Positions 1 to 13,400 of a DNA stretch of 64,000 nucleotides are shown one piece after another. The first letter of the stretch is position 1. Each line of letters starts with the position of its first letter. The position numbers and the translations under genes are program-made. This DNA is from Hydractinia symbiolongicarpus (lineage: Eukaryota > Cnidaria > Hydrozoa > Anthoathecata > Hydractiniidae): positions 13,042,501-13,106,500 of the forward strand of contig NC_079882.1 in the NCBI RefSeq assembly GCF_029227915.1, written 5' to 3'. The notes under the pieces were generated by a model. It was not told where the DNA came from. It ran no database searches and was given only the letters and a program-made list of their open reading frames with translations.

Positions 1-1042
1 TTTTTTGTAAGAGCCTTCTCCAGAATTAATATCGAGGTGTAACAAAATTTTGTTGGATATGGGAAAAAAAAGATCATCTTCCGGATTTTGTATTATATTT
101 TTTTGAGGATTATAACGTAAAAAGGAGAACGTACAAAATATACAAAAAGGTTGTTCATTAAATATTTTTAAGTATAATTACCAAAATCGAGGTGAGTGTA
201 TAATTCAATAAATAATATAATAGCTGATTGTGCAAGTGACAAGTTTATGAAGAAAACGAGTAGTTGTTGTATATACATATACATCATAACAAAACACAGG
301 TATATTACTGGTGTATTGCTACACACTGGGGAGTAAAACGTAACTTAGTTCTCAAAGGCGTTTGACTATACATGAGATTCGAACAAAATACCAAAAGATT
401 GTAGGTATTGTTGCGTGAGAAACCTCCGCGAGAAGAGACTTTGTTGAATTGTCGGAGAATTTTGAATTCGCAAACGCTAACATTTACGTTCGTCAAATCT
501 TTTAATATGGCTTATGCTAAAAAGTTTATGTATGCAAAAGGCGAAGTTTCTGCACTTTAATAAAGCTGGAAAAGGATTCATACAAATATTTTTTATCTCG
601 TTTATAGTTAATACGTTATTTAAATTTGAAATGATTGCAATCGTATCATTTCTTCATTTTCAGCAGCCAAAGAAGTACCTTCCACTGAATAGAATCCTGA
701 TTTGCCCGTACTTAGTAAAGATGATGTTGGTTGTCCTAAAAAAGTGTTGCAAATATCTTCATCCTGACGTTGTGGCTGTGACGCCCGACGTTAGGTTATG
801 ATGATCTATAACAGAATGTCATAAACACAAAAAGAGTTAGTAGGTTAGTAGGTTGTAGGAACGTCAGCAGGAACTGATTCAGAGCATTGTATGTTAGTTA
901 CTTTGACAATTAGTAGATGTAATTGTGTAATGAGTGATATGCAAGCAACAAAGGTAGATGAAATAAGTTTCATCAGAATAAAATTAAAGTGTTATATCAG
1001 TAAATTGACAGACAAAAAAACTTGACATATATCCATACTAAC
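1..1042. other. 3' flank of the adhesion GPCR gene; last exon unresolved
   Basis: The splice donor closing the last recognisable exon lies at about 1041-1042, so at least one more exon for the cytoplasmic tail or 3' UTR must lie here on the minus strand. A pyrimidine-poor acceptor near position 463 would open a frame of some tens of codons, but two frames are possible and neither can be chosen from sequence alone. Nothing else recognisable is seen. Confidence 0.4.
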
Positions 1043-1464
1043 CTTCCCCACGCTTTTCCATTTCATGTCTATCAGTTCCCGTAGAAAGAGTCGAATCTCC
1101 TTTAATTGAAATTCCTAAACATCGTGCCCATTCTTTCCTTACATCAGTATTTCTTACGGTGTAAAACAAGAAGATGAAGAAGCCTTGAAGCGAGTTAAAA
1201 ATACAAAACAACCATTGAAAGAATGTTGTTGCTTTACCAACTGCTAGAAGACCAAACACCCATGTCAATCCAAGAAGGGTAGCACATGCAAAAGCTACAC
1301 GGGCTTGACGCAAAATTCGATTTTCTTCGTTATCGTTGGAGCGGTTCATAACATTGGTTGATAGGCCTCTCATGACAAGCCCTAACACTATAAAGTTACT
1401 AAGAAGAATCGTCGCCACTGGTACCAAGACACCAAAATAGAATGAATAACCCGCCACGATGCAG
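1043..1464 (-). CDS. aGPCR exon 19: helices 5 to 7 and proximal tail
   Basis: It codes for helix 5 ('SFYFGVLVPVATILLSNFIV'), helix 6 ('LLGLTWVFGLLAV') and helix 7 ('CIFNSLQGFFIFLFYTV') followed by 'RNTDVRKEW'. A short charged tail runs into a GTTAGT donor in phase 1, so the tail continues in an exon not placed here. Confidence 0.88.
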
Positions 1465-4400
1465 CTAATAACAAAACAAATTAATACCATAAAAGTTTTT
1501 CCTCAAGTTATAACTAATCAAGAATCTTTCATAAACAGCACCGACTTACAAATCATCATTGCCAAGATTATCTGGTTTAGCTGCTGCAGTCACAATAACG
1601 ATAACAGCTGGTAAGCCTAAGGAATTGCAAGAGTGTAACATGTGGCATCACTTCGAACTGTTTGCTGCAGAAGAATACTCAATTTTAAAAAAGGCACCCT
1701 TAAAAGTGTGAAAAATGACGACTTGTCCTCCATCTTCTAAGCCTTTTCTTTTAGTAAGTATATCTCTAACAAATACATACCCCAAGCAAAGAGTGATGCT
1801 TTCTTTAGAAATTTAGTTGCGCTCCCTTTCTTAAATATTTTTACGAAGCATCTATACAAGTTGAGACCTTCAACAGCCATCCAACAAAAAGTTGACAGTG
1901 TGAAGTAGTGTATTAGCACGGCAACGGCTTTGCAACCACCATCAGAATCGGTTTGCTCAACACCAGCCAAGAATACAATCAGCAAGATCAACAGTGAAAA
2001 GCATAAGCATATCAAGATCTTTGGAGGTAGCTTTTTGCGTAAATTTCTAAAAATTACAAGCATACAGTATTGTTTTATTTCCAGATGTTATTTCTATATC
2101 ATCTAGACTTCAGTACATATTACACTGCTGAATATATTTCCAATACGAATTAAATCTATGCGGAAGATCTCCAAAAAAACAGACAAACAAGCAAACAGCA
2201 AGATAATTATGTAAGTGTAACATACACATTTTAGATGGGAAATATAAAATGTATTTTATGCGATTGTGTGTTTAGTAAAAGCAAAAGAGTATAGGAGAAA
2301 AGGTACATACTGAAATGCTAAAAATGTTATAAGTGTCAACAACAAACCAGCCAAAGATAGACCACATCCGATCCACGTTATAATTTGCAATTCGATTGGG
2401 TTAGACCAAGTTTGTGAAGGGTCCAATAAAATGGCAAAATTTGTTAAATGGGTGCACTCGCATGTGATAAATTTATCATCACTTTCGTTTATACGTTTGC
2501 AACCCTCTGATGACCAACTTCCAAGTGAACCTGTCAACAAAATTGTTGATTTATAAATTACACTTCCTATTCATGTGATACATCAGCGTTATTTACGTTT
2601 AGTAAAAAACGGTGTGTACTTCGGGAATAAAAATAGAAGAAACTGAAAAAACAGCTAACTTTTATGTCATGTTTCACGCAAATAACGTTGCTTTTCCGTC
2701 TAATTGTATATTCAACGCCGTATTTATAAATGAAGGATTATTAAGAAAAAATACGATAGCCCAGCATAAAGGATAAGGACATAATTGCAGTCTCAAATAG
2801 CTACATTTTTTGACCTGGGATATAGGAACAAATAGGAAAAAAATACACATCATCCTACCTTTCGTGAAATCCCAAAACTCACAACTAGATTTTCCTTCTT
2901 CATTAACATAATATGTTTTATCAAATTTCAATAGGATAGGGTTTGTCAAATTGGTAATATGTTTGTCGCCAAGAGTTCCGGCTAAGATAGTACTTTGGAT
3001 CAATCGTGTTAAGTTACTTTGATTATAGATACTCTTTAAGATTTCCTCTTCAGTTAAGAACAACGAATTTTGTCGGAAGAAGTACGAAAATAACACCTCC
3101 TTCATGGCGGGAAACGTTACGTCTGGGATGCGTAAAGATGACCATATATTCGTCGGAATCGACGTATTTGAAGTTATAAAAATTCGAACGTTTTCATTAA
3201 TTTGTTGGGAATAAATCGTGATGTTACCACGTTCCAAGTATCTAACATTCAATGCAACATTTGGCTGATCTGCATTGATGCTCGCGAGTTTGCCTCCTCT
3301 TTTTAGCAATTTGCCAAGCTTCCTTGCTAATTCATCCAAATCATTTAAAATTGATGTAGATGATTTGGTATTCAATTGAGCTTTAGCAACAATGGCAACA
3401 TTGGCATCAAGAACATTACTCACTGTTTTAACAATGTCATTTGCAATCTAGAAAACAAATAATATAATAATAAATTACTACGACATAGTAAATTATGGTA
3501 ACCACAATAACAATCTGTCTGGAAATGATGCTTAGCTATCTAGATTTTGCTGCAAATAATTATCTTTGCTCAAACGTTCTAACATTGTTCTTAAAACTCC
3601 AAAATGTGTCTAGCTCTCCACTCTCTTCACCTAAAAGACGGAAACTTTTCACCTCCAAAAAAATTGTTTTGACTTCAAACCGAATCAACGAATAGGGTAG
3701 CTAAGCTACCTGTAAGAACAACATCAAACAACGTCGGGGCCGTTATCTTTTGTAAACAAAACCAGTGGTATTTTTGTAATAAGTACCAAATTTTATGTGT
3801 ACATTTCTTGCGCTTAGAGTGTAACCAATGTGCCCTGTACGTAAATCCTAAAAATTTATGTCATTGGCTCACTATTTACGAATAAAAAAAACCGTGCTTT
3901 GCTATTTCCCTTAACCTCTACCGAGATTTGGTTGTGATATATATCAGAATTAATTGTCTTTAAAATAACATATTTCTAGGTTTGTTTTGTAACTAAAATA
4001 TGAGCGGACGAAGTATCAATAACTTAACTGTCTATAAATGTGGGAAAAAAAGAATTTTAAGTAAATCGAATGGTGATAAATTTATGTACTTAATAACAAA
4101 ACTCTGACGTCGTTATTCAGATGGACTGGATGCATTTGAAAAATCAAAGTTAAAGATGGTATGAATATTTGATATGCAGAAACAAGTTAAGAGCAAACTT
4201 AAGGTGAATTTCCACTAAAAACGAGATCGGCGAATCGAAATGAAATGAAAATTATTGCGAAAAAGATTTTGATTATTAATGAATGACTTACTTCGGTGTT
4301 TAGTGCATTTTGAATGTTGTTAACAAGATTTTTGATGGTATTGGCAATGTAGGTAACATCCTGTTGCGTGGTAATCACTGAGCCATTAGATACAATTGCA

Positions 4401-7400
4401 CTTAAGTTTGCTGCAACTTCGTCAACACTCGAGCAATTTGTAGTAATTGTAACATTGCATACAGCCACCTGAACATCAATAAAAATCATAAAAATCGTTT
4501 CAACTAATTAAAGCGTGCAGAAGCCGATTAAAAAAAAACACAAGATTTGACAGGTGTTTGAAATAAATAAATTTTAATAATTAATTTCCGCAGAATACAA
4601 ACACGTTTTATTAATAGTTATTATGAAACTGGTATCATAGGAGAATGGTGTAGAATTTATGACAGTAATGTTTTACTTTTCCATGCTTTGCGATTGTAAC
4701 TGCGAAGTCGCAAATTTTTCTTCGCTCAAAAGTTTTTTTTAATTAAGCAGCAACAACAACAAAAATAATTCTCAAATTCTGAAATTCTCAAATTCTTAAA
4801 TTCTTAAATTATTAGGCATTTAGGCTCGAAATTCCAATAGTTGTAGAACCAGTTATCGAACATTCATAATATTGTATTTAGTGCAAGTAAATTGATTAAT
4901 AAATTTAACATTTTTTTATAACAAAATTGACGTTGAAATCTTCTAATACTGAGAAAAAGGATTGGCTAACAAAAAGTTAGAATAAAATTATTTGACTTCA
5001 ATCCATCAAACTACAAGTATTAAACTTACTGCCACAAAGATTAGATGACTCACCTGACTCAAAATTTCTAAGTTTTGCGTTGTAACTTCCTTAGCTAAGC
5101 ATTTACGCAAATCAACATCAGACCATTGGGGACCTAGCTCCAAGTCTCTCTTGCAAACGCGATAACTCTTCCTAGTAGTCGAGTAACGACATTGTTTTTG
5201 TATCTGCGAATCAGTGTTATTGACAAGAGTTTTGTTGTAATGATACACACCTTTGAAAGAATCTTCTCCTGTTTCATTCTCAAAACAGCAATCTGTATTA
5301 ATAGCGAAAATTTAATAAATTCCATGGGTAAACAATGATTTGAAATGATATTTCGAAAAATACATTGTAAGATTTAGTCTCTTCGCTATATGTGCCTACT
5401 GGCTTTAGATTAAACAATTTTTTAGAACATACCTAGACTGTTTACTTTTACTGACAATACATTTAAATCTTTGGATGGCTCCACTACTAAACCTTTCAAT
5501 GAATCACAGTAATTCAGTCTTGTTGTGCTTGAAATTTTAACGAAGCGTACTTTAGTAACAGCATTGACACTTCCTTTGCTGAAAAAACAAAAACATTTTT
5601 TAATTACATTTAACTCAAAAACCTCGACATCATATGTGCAACGAAGGAGATAAAACAGAAAACTAATTTTACCGGCGACTTATAAATTTTTTTGACTGTC
5701 CTAAACCAAATACATTTTAGCAAGTAAGTAACTCCTAATCAAGTGGTAATATCATGGAATTGAACCTCGCAGTAGAAAAATGATGGTGAAAGAAAAGGGG
5801 GGAATGAAAACACGCGAGACAAAAACTCAACTTTACAACCAGATATCATTTTGTTTTATGGGTAGTAAGAAATAGCCGACACCTGTAGGTTCAAAATAGT
5901 TGCTTCAAGTAAGTTTGATACTGCCAATTGGTGCAAGTATCCCCGTGGCTAAAAATGACTCCCTTCATCCTAAAGTAAGCCTAATAGTCCTGTCTTTGCC
6001 AGTATGGGTACATGTCACTTTTCCTGATTAACGTTTTCTAACCCAATGTATAACCCGTATCGATAAATACAAAATTTATAAGGTGTGCAAAAAGCTTTTA
6101 TCCATTTAATTTTGAAGAAAGTATAATTATAGTATAAAGTGGACGGAATAAAACGATTCATTTAATCAAAAGAAAGATGAAAACACCAAAGAGGGAAACA
6201 AGCAATGACAAATGTATAGTAAACCTGAATCCGATAACTTCAACAATTTGTTTATTGCTGGTAGCTCCCAAATTTTGAAGTGCAACTCTGACCTAATAAG
6301 TAAATGTAATAATGTTGAAAAAAAACTTGGTAATATTTATTTCTAATATTTATTTCGCAAAAATGAATTCCACAAAATTTACCAATAGTAATTTCTTGAG
6401 CGAAAAAAAATTAAAAACGTTTATTTGGGAAAATTAATTATAATAACAGCTTTCTGATCTACTTTAGAATAATAATGTATTTTTCTTACAACATCGATTC
6501 ACGAAAATTCTTTCGCGAAATAAGCCATTAAGTTTCAACTCGCGAAAATTTCCTCCGCAAAATTCGCAATTTTCGGACTCTTGATTAGAGAAAATATATT
6601 GCGCGAAAATTTCTGGTCGCATATATTTCTTCCCTTAAGGTATTTTTTGGAATTCAGAAAAAAGAATAAGTATATTTAGATGGTCTTGGGTCCTTGGAAG
6701 TCACAATATATTGTACATTGTGGTTACATCTGTACAATATATCTTTTACAATTTTTAAGCTATCCTTAAGCAGTTTAACAAGAATTTTTTTCTCCAGGAA
6801 ATTGTAATTAAACATTTTACCTGTGACTCAACTTTCTTTTTCAATGCTACATATTCAAGTGATGATGAATTCAAAAGTGCTGGAGTGAATGTTTGATCGA
6901 TTCTTACTACAACTCGTGTATCGGAAACATCTAAAATGAACAAGAATTCCTTTAGGGTATTCATTACATTTCCCAACATGAAATCAAAGTAGACAATGAC
7001 CCTTTCCATCCTGGGAAATTATTTGTATAACTGCCTTGCAAATGTACCAAAAACATCATTGGTTGAAAAGTCAAGACAGACTGAATCTGCTGCATAGTAT
7101 TCTTTTTGTATAAGCAACTATTAAATAAGAAACAAATACTTGAGTAATTAATACCAACATTAATTTACTGCCTAATTTTGCCATCATAAGCAAGTAAATG
7201 TAAAAATTTCTTTGCTTTTAGAAAAACAAAATAAAAGCATTAAATGGGCGATTTGTCTTAAGTAGCTGTTTCGGCAAGAACAAATTTATTTGGTGTTTCG
7301 TTTGATGTTATCAAATTTACTAATTGTTGAGCAAATTTTAGATTTATGGTTTTAATGACCTTTTTCGATTATCAAAAAGCGTATGCAAGTTAGAAAATAA

Positions 7401-10400
7401 CAACCCGAATTAGATGGCAAGTTGAGACATATGTACTTCTGTGAGAAATAACTATTTTCTTCTTCGTTCTAGCAACAGTCATTGAAAGTATGTCGATTTT
7501 TTTTTTCACTGTGGAAACAGAATAAGTGGATTTAAAAAATAACACTTCATGTATAATCAATTTCGTTTTGCAAAAAGTTCAACCTGTAATACAACTCATA
7601 ATCATACCTTCAAATTGAACATTTATTTTCTGTGATTTGACTTCGACTCCCAGCTCTGGTATATGAACAACACATTGAAAATAGCCTTGAGTTGAGTTGT
7701 CAGATATTTCGTAATCGCGTGAAGGAAACATATACACTGAGCCCGTGGCATGTTGGACTCGCTTGATATCTCCTAAATCGATTCTTTGAAAACCGTCCTT
7801 TAACCAATAGATACGAGATATTGGTATAGATTTGGATACTGATGAGAATTCACATGCTCCCACTCTGAGACCATCGCCAACTTTCTTGGGTGGTCTTCCA
7901 ATATATTCAGGTGCTTTGTGAAAAGTTGGTGCTAAAAGACAATATGCATGTGCAAAAAAAATTGTATTCTAGAAGCACAATGTTGGAGCATGAATTTTAT
8001 GACACATTGCAGTTATAGGCGCCATAGGATAAAAGTGGGAACCGGGTTTCTGAGAGACAGCTCTAACCTTCACAGTTTGAACGAAAGTCATCACATGGAT
8101 TGGTGATCGCCTAAATGTCTTTTGCACAAGGAATAATATGGCGAATTAAATTTATAATCTCTAGCTAGCTCCAACTTTTCAGACCTCTTAGATTCTAAGA
8201 GGTCTGAGGATTCTAAGAGGTCTGAGGATTTTTCTCCTTCTGTTTTAAAGTGAGTTGTGGGTTAACCGTGTTGAAAAGATGTGTGGGAGTTTTTTAACTC
8301 TTTTATATTAAAATTAGACTTTCGTCTACACTATTGCATCAACCGATATTGAAAGAAGAATGATTTATCAAATTTTCAAAGAAAATCAAAAATGTGGCTG
8401 AAATTTGGAGCTTATCCACTACAACAAGGATCGCCGTAAAATTTGTTATGCACCATTCTGGTTTTTATTAACTTTTCTCTGGAATAATTACGTCCTTTTT
8501 TCTGTATAATTTTATAAATTCGGGAGAATTCTTATATTTTTTAGTAGACGTTTTAGTTTAAAGAGGAATTGTTGAGGCTGAATATTTTTGGGGAAAGATA
8601 ATAATATTATAGCTAAAAGTCATAACAGGATCGTTATAGCAGAAAATTCTTTGAAATGTCAGTATCTAATTTATGTAAAAAAATTTTTTTTCAAATTTTA
8701 AAAAGGCCGCTGCCACCTTAAAGAAATTTATCCTAAATGTTTCCACCCTATATAGTCCCGGGATCCTGGATCCGCATTTCACCTATAATTATCGTAGGTA
8801 ACTTTCCTGGTTAAGTAAACAGTTAAAGTTTCTCCAGAAAACAATAATTGTACAATGAGATCTACTCTCCAGAAAACCACTTTATTTACCTGGAAGCGTT
8901 ACCATAGCGGTAGGAGTTGAAATTACTTCTTTCCTCATTGTATCAGGATCAAAAATATAACACTCATATTTCCCAATTGACCTGTAATCACCAATAGTCA
9001 AGTTTGGAAAGTTGTATGTCAGATTGTCACCAGTTGTTGAAAATTGTCTTGTTCTATCGAAACCTTTGTCAGAAAATTTCTCTTCCTCAGGATTAGTAGG
9101 GATTACGGTAATCCGGGTTGTTTCGTTTAACCGGTAGTAAAGAGCACTTGCTAGATTCCTTTGTGAATGGTAGCTACAACCATATACGACAGGAAGACCT
9201 TTCGTGTGATCGATCTTTGGCTGTGTCAAAAATCGAGCATTCAAAGCTAAAACAATACCAGAAAAGTTAAAATGTTGTTCCTAATTTTTAACAAAACGAA
9301 ATACATACATCTAACTTCACAACTAATAAATGCACTCTAAGCAAAGTAGATGACCAACGACTACCAACATATTATTGTCACGTGACTAGTTATGTAAATA
9401 ATTTATAAAGAAGTGAGAGCTTCAAACTACAAAGCACTTAATATGTCTGAGCAGAAAAAGGGATATTGAGTTTCATTAAGGCAGATGAAGTCCTAAACGG
9501 CTACCTTCTGTTGTATTATATGTTTTAGGGTGATAGTTATAAAATAGACATTTCAGTCTATTTTATACTGTAGGGCGTAAATTCACAATGAAACGATACT
9601 TAGAAGTGTGTTTTTTATCCTTTTATTGAACAAGTACATCCAAAAACAAATTTGATAAATTATTGTATAAATTTTTTACTACAGAGAAAAATCTAGGAAT
9701 GTTTATCCGAGACCTAAAATTAATGTTTTACCATTGCAGGCTACAAACGGTAAGTAGTGGCACTGGATGTCTACCGAGATGTGTTAACAAATCTTACAAC
9801 AAATTCAAGGTATATTTTATGGTACCTATTATAAATCAACGGTATGACAACATGTAGCAGTGACCAATTTTATTGGTGTGCATAAATATGAAATCGATGG
9901 GTAAACGAACACGTCTGTTTGCAAAATTCACACATTTAACTTCAAAAAAAGAAGAGTTATGGAAACTAGTTTATAATAGAAACATTATTCATAACTTCTT
10001 ACACCCCTACAAAAGGGAATATATTACAAATATTTACCTGTCAAAGAAACCGTAATTGTTAATTCGGAGAGTACTGGTGATGACATCAGACTTTTAATAA
10101 ATAATGCACACTGGTATGTCCCTTGATCTGTCAGCTTAGCTTTAATGGTAGAAAAACTTGGCATCACTCTAGAATGTATCGGTGCTGGTAATCTTGTGGT
10201 ACTTCGATTGTAAATTTTTTTCCAATATAATTGACTTCCATTTAGAGGCAAATCAGTCTCTATGCCACATCCAATAATGCGCATAGATTCTCCAGCAAAT
10301 GTAGGAATTCTTTCCGGTTGTGGATTACTTGTGAATTTAGGAACTAAAAAAGCAAGAAAGTTAACATTGAGTTAACTTATTCATTGTAATTTTTGCAACC

Positions 10401-13400
10401 CTGAGAAATCCAAATTTGTGTACTTGCATCATCGCGCGAAACGTAGTTAGAGCAAGTCGTAAGTGTATGATAAAACACTCCTAACCCTCCCCCTCCCCTC
10501 TCCCTTAAAAGATTCGTTCTTTTTAAGTTTTCCTGTTATGTCCTTTCTACTGCTTGTTTTTCGTCAGTAACTGTTTGGTAGAAAGTAAGAATTTAGAAGA
10601 GGTACATTTAGTACATATAAAATTTAGTAAATTTGACGGTGTCGCTTTCGTTTGATTTTTTGCAATCAATTTTTGTAGATAGATTTCGATTTTGTTTCGT
10701 GAATTCCCTAATATCTAAACGAAGGAGTGATGTCTTAGAGAGGTTCTAAAAACAAAAATATTTAAATACATTTACATATGTATTAATAGTTATCAACTAA
10801 ATAAGTATTTCACACCTGTAAAGTTCGTGGACACTATATTGGATTTAAGAGGCGCTTTCATCGCCGAAGGATCATAGATTATGCACTGATAGGAGCCTGC
10901 TTGTTCATAATTATTGATGGTGTATCCAGTAAATGTATGTTTGTTTCCTGATGACGTTATTGTAAGATTTCTACGTATGTTGCCATTATATAAGATGTAG
11001 GCATAATTGTTTAATTTCTTCTTTGCTCTAAAAGAGCATCCTTCCAAAATATATATTCCATTGTCTCTCAATAGAAGTTTTAGATTACCATCGAGGGTTA
11101 CATTCAATTCTAAACAACAAAATAGATGACAATTTCTTGAGTGAAGTCAATACTGTAATATTTTTACCATCGGAATGATTTCGCAAATGTTAAAGATATG
11201 TTCGTTGTTGTGCAACAAAAATATTTCGTTTTAAATCATAATGCACAACTGCAATTCTTCTGTATCTCTCTAGGTCGTGTCAATAGTTAATTTTTATACG
11301 CTACGCCTATAAATTTGAGTTTAATTGGGACTGTAAACGTTGTGTCTCAATTTTTCAAAGGAAAGGGAGATTTTTATACAAATGGATAATCCTTAAACAC
11401 ACCTTCTAGCTACAATTTTCTTTAGTAATTTTTTTGACTGCAGAAGAAAGAGGACATATTTTTCAGAAAAAATTCTAGTCCATTTACATGCTAAAATTTC
11501 GTTTAAACAGAAAGCTTACATCCTCCTCATGGACAGCTTATATCCTCCTTATGAGCAGCTTATATCCTCCACATGGGCAGCTTATATCCTCCTCATGGGC
11601 AGCTTATATTTCTTTCTAAATGCTGATGCAACTAACACATAGGAAGGCAGGTGTGAAATTATCTTAATTCGTTCATTTCTTTATCGTTAAAAAACCAAAA
11701 ACAAATTTTGGCTCGGTGAGTATTTTATTTATTTTCTATGTTTTTTTGCCGATAAGAATCTTACCAACCATCTTTGCTGACTTTTTTTAACTGATACAAC
11801 TCCTTTTCATAACTAAAAACGCTTTCGAACGAGCGTTAACGTTGCGTAATTTTTTTCTGCATATTTCATGTCATTCTTTTTGTCAACCCTGACGAAGCAA
11901 TGTTTCGCTCATTAACAGATTCTTATGCGACATTGAACAAGACAGATATTTAATATTGGAGATAACTTTCATATGTAATAATATAATAGTGAGGGTAAAA
12001 TTTAAGTTTTGTCATCAGTATTTGGGTAGATTCTTGGTTTATTTGATACTAGTCTCCACCACGCATTACATAATGGCGAATCACTATAAAAAATGCTACT
12101 GACCTTTTACCGTGATGTTAAAGGGTGAGGACGTAATTGGGGCTTCCATAAATCCAGGCACAAATATTGCGCATTGGTATGAACCAGCATCCGCAAAGGT
12201 TAGTTTGCTGAAATTAAATCGCGGGAAATTAGAGCTTCTGACTATGGAGCTTGTGAGGTTAATTCTTTCAGTTCCATTTCTTAAGTGAAACATATCGCGG
12301 ATATTTAATTTGACTTCTGTTTGTAAGGAGCATCCTGGCACACTGAGACTCAGTCCAGCTGTACCATTTAAACTTCTTGGTTGCCCAAGAAAACTTGGAT
12401 CTAAAAGCAAAAAGGTAAAAGCAGATTTTTAGTAAAGCTAAAATGCTAAGAGGAGTAACGCAAAGTATGTATGCGAGGTGTTGAATTTTAAGTTTAACAT
12501 AGATAGGACTAGGTACGGGAGACACTACATTTCTAGCTAACATTTAAATATGCTTGACAGAGACGTCTGACCATTTATTGACGCTAGTGGAAAATACGAT
12601 ATTTTATGAAAGTTTGTTTAATAAATATTTAGCGATTTTCAAATTTTCGTCAAACGGGAATACAATGATCTCGTGGTAGACAACAAAACACCTAAATTCA
12701 TTTCACAACATTAAATAGAACAAAAATAAAAACCTTAAAATTAACCTCATTAAAATAGTTCGTATGTTGGATCAAGATGTTATATCGGTTGTGGCCGGCA
12801 TGCGAAAACTACTCTCAAAATATTAAAAAATTTAGAATACTCCTTCTGCCTTCTATGAGACGAGAATTTTTTCAGAGAATTCTGTGATCAAATTGGACTT
12901 GAAGAATGACTTAAATTTGCCACATGTTGGCTCTTTCCCATTCTTTCTCATTAACTGCAAAGCTCCAATCCGTAAACAGCATTTCTTAGCATGAACATCT
13001 ATGCGCAGGAATGTTAATTTACATTAGCTACAAGTAGCTACAAGTGAATGATGTGAGCTGAAAAGCGATCACTTTCGCAGGATTAAGGTTTAAGATCTTA
13101 GGTTCTAAGGTGCTAATAAATGTAAATTGGCGGCATCAGACTAAATCTCAAAATTAAAATTGAAAAAGAAATTTTTTGCACCTTTTTTTAGGAGCGCTGG
13201 CAACAAAATGAGCGGAACAAACTCGGGATTTGTCAATTTTCCTTTCGGGTTTTGCCTGTTTGGGGTTTAAATTTTCATTAATTTCATTTTTTATTTATTA
13301 AAACTTTGTGACCATGCTGTTAAGAATTCGAAATTCGAACAAAAATATAAATCGGCCAAGTTGCAGTTGTATCTACAAGGCTTGGTTCTTACTAAACATG

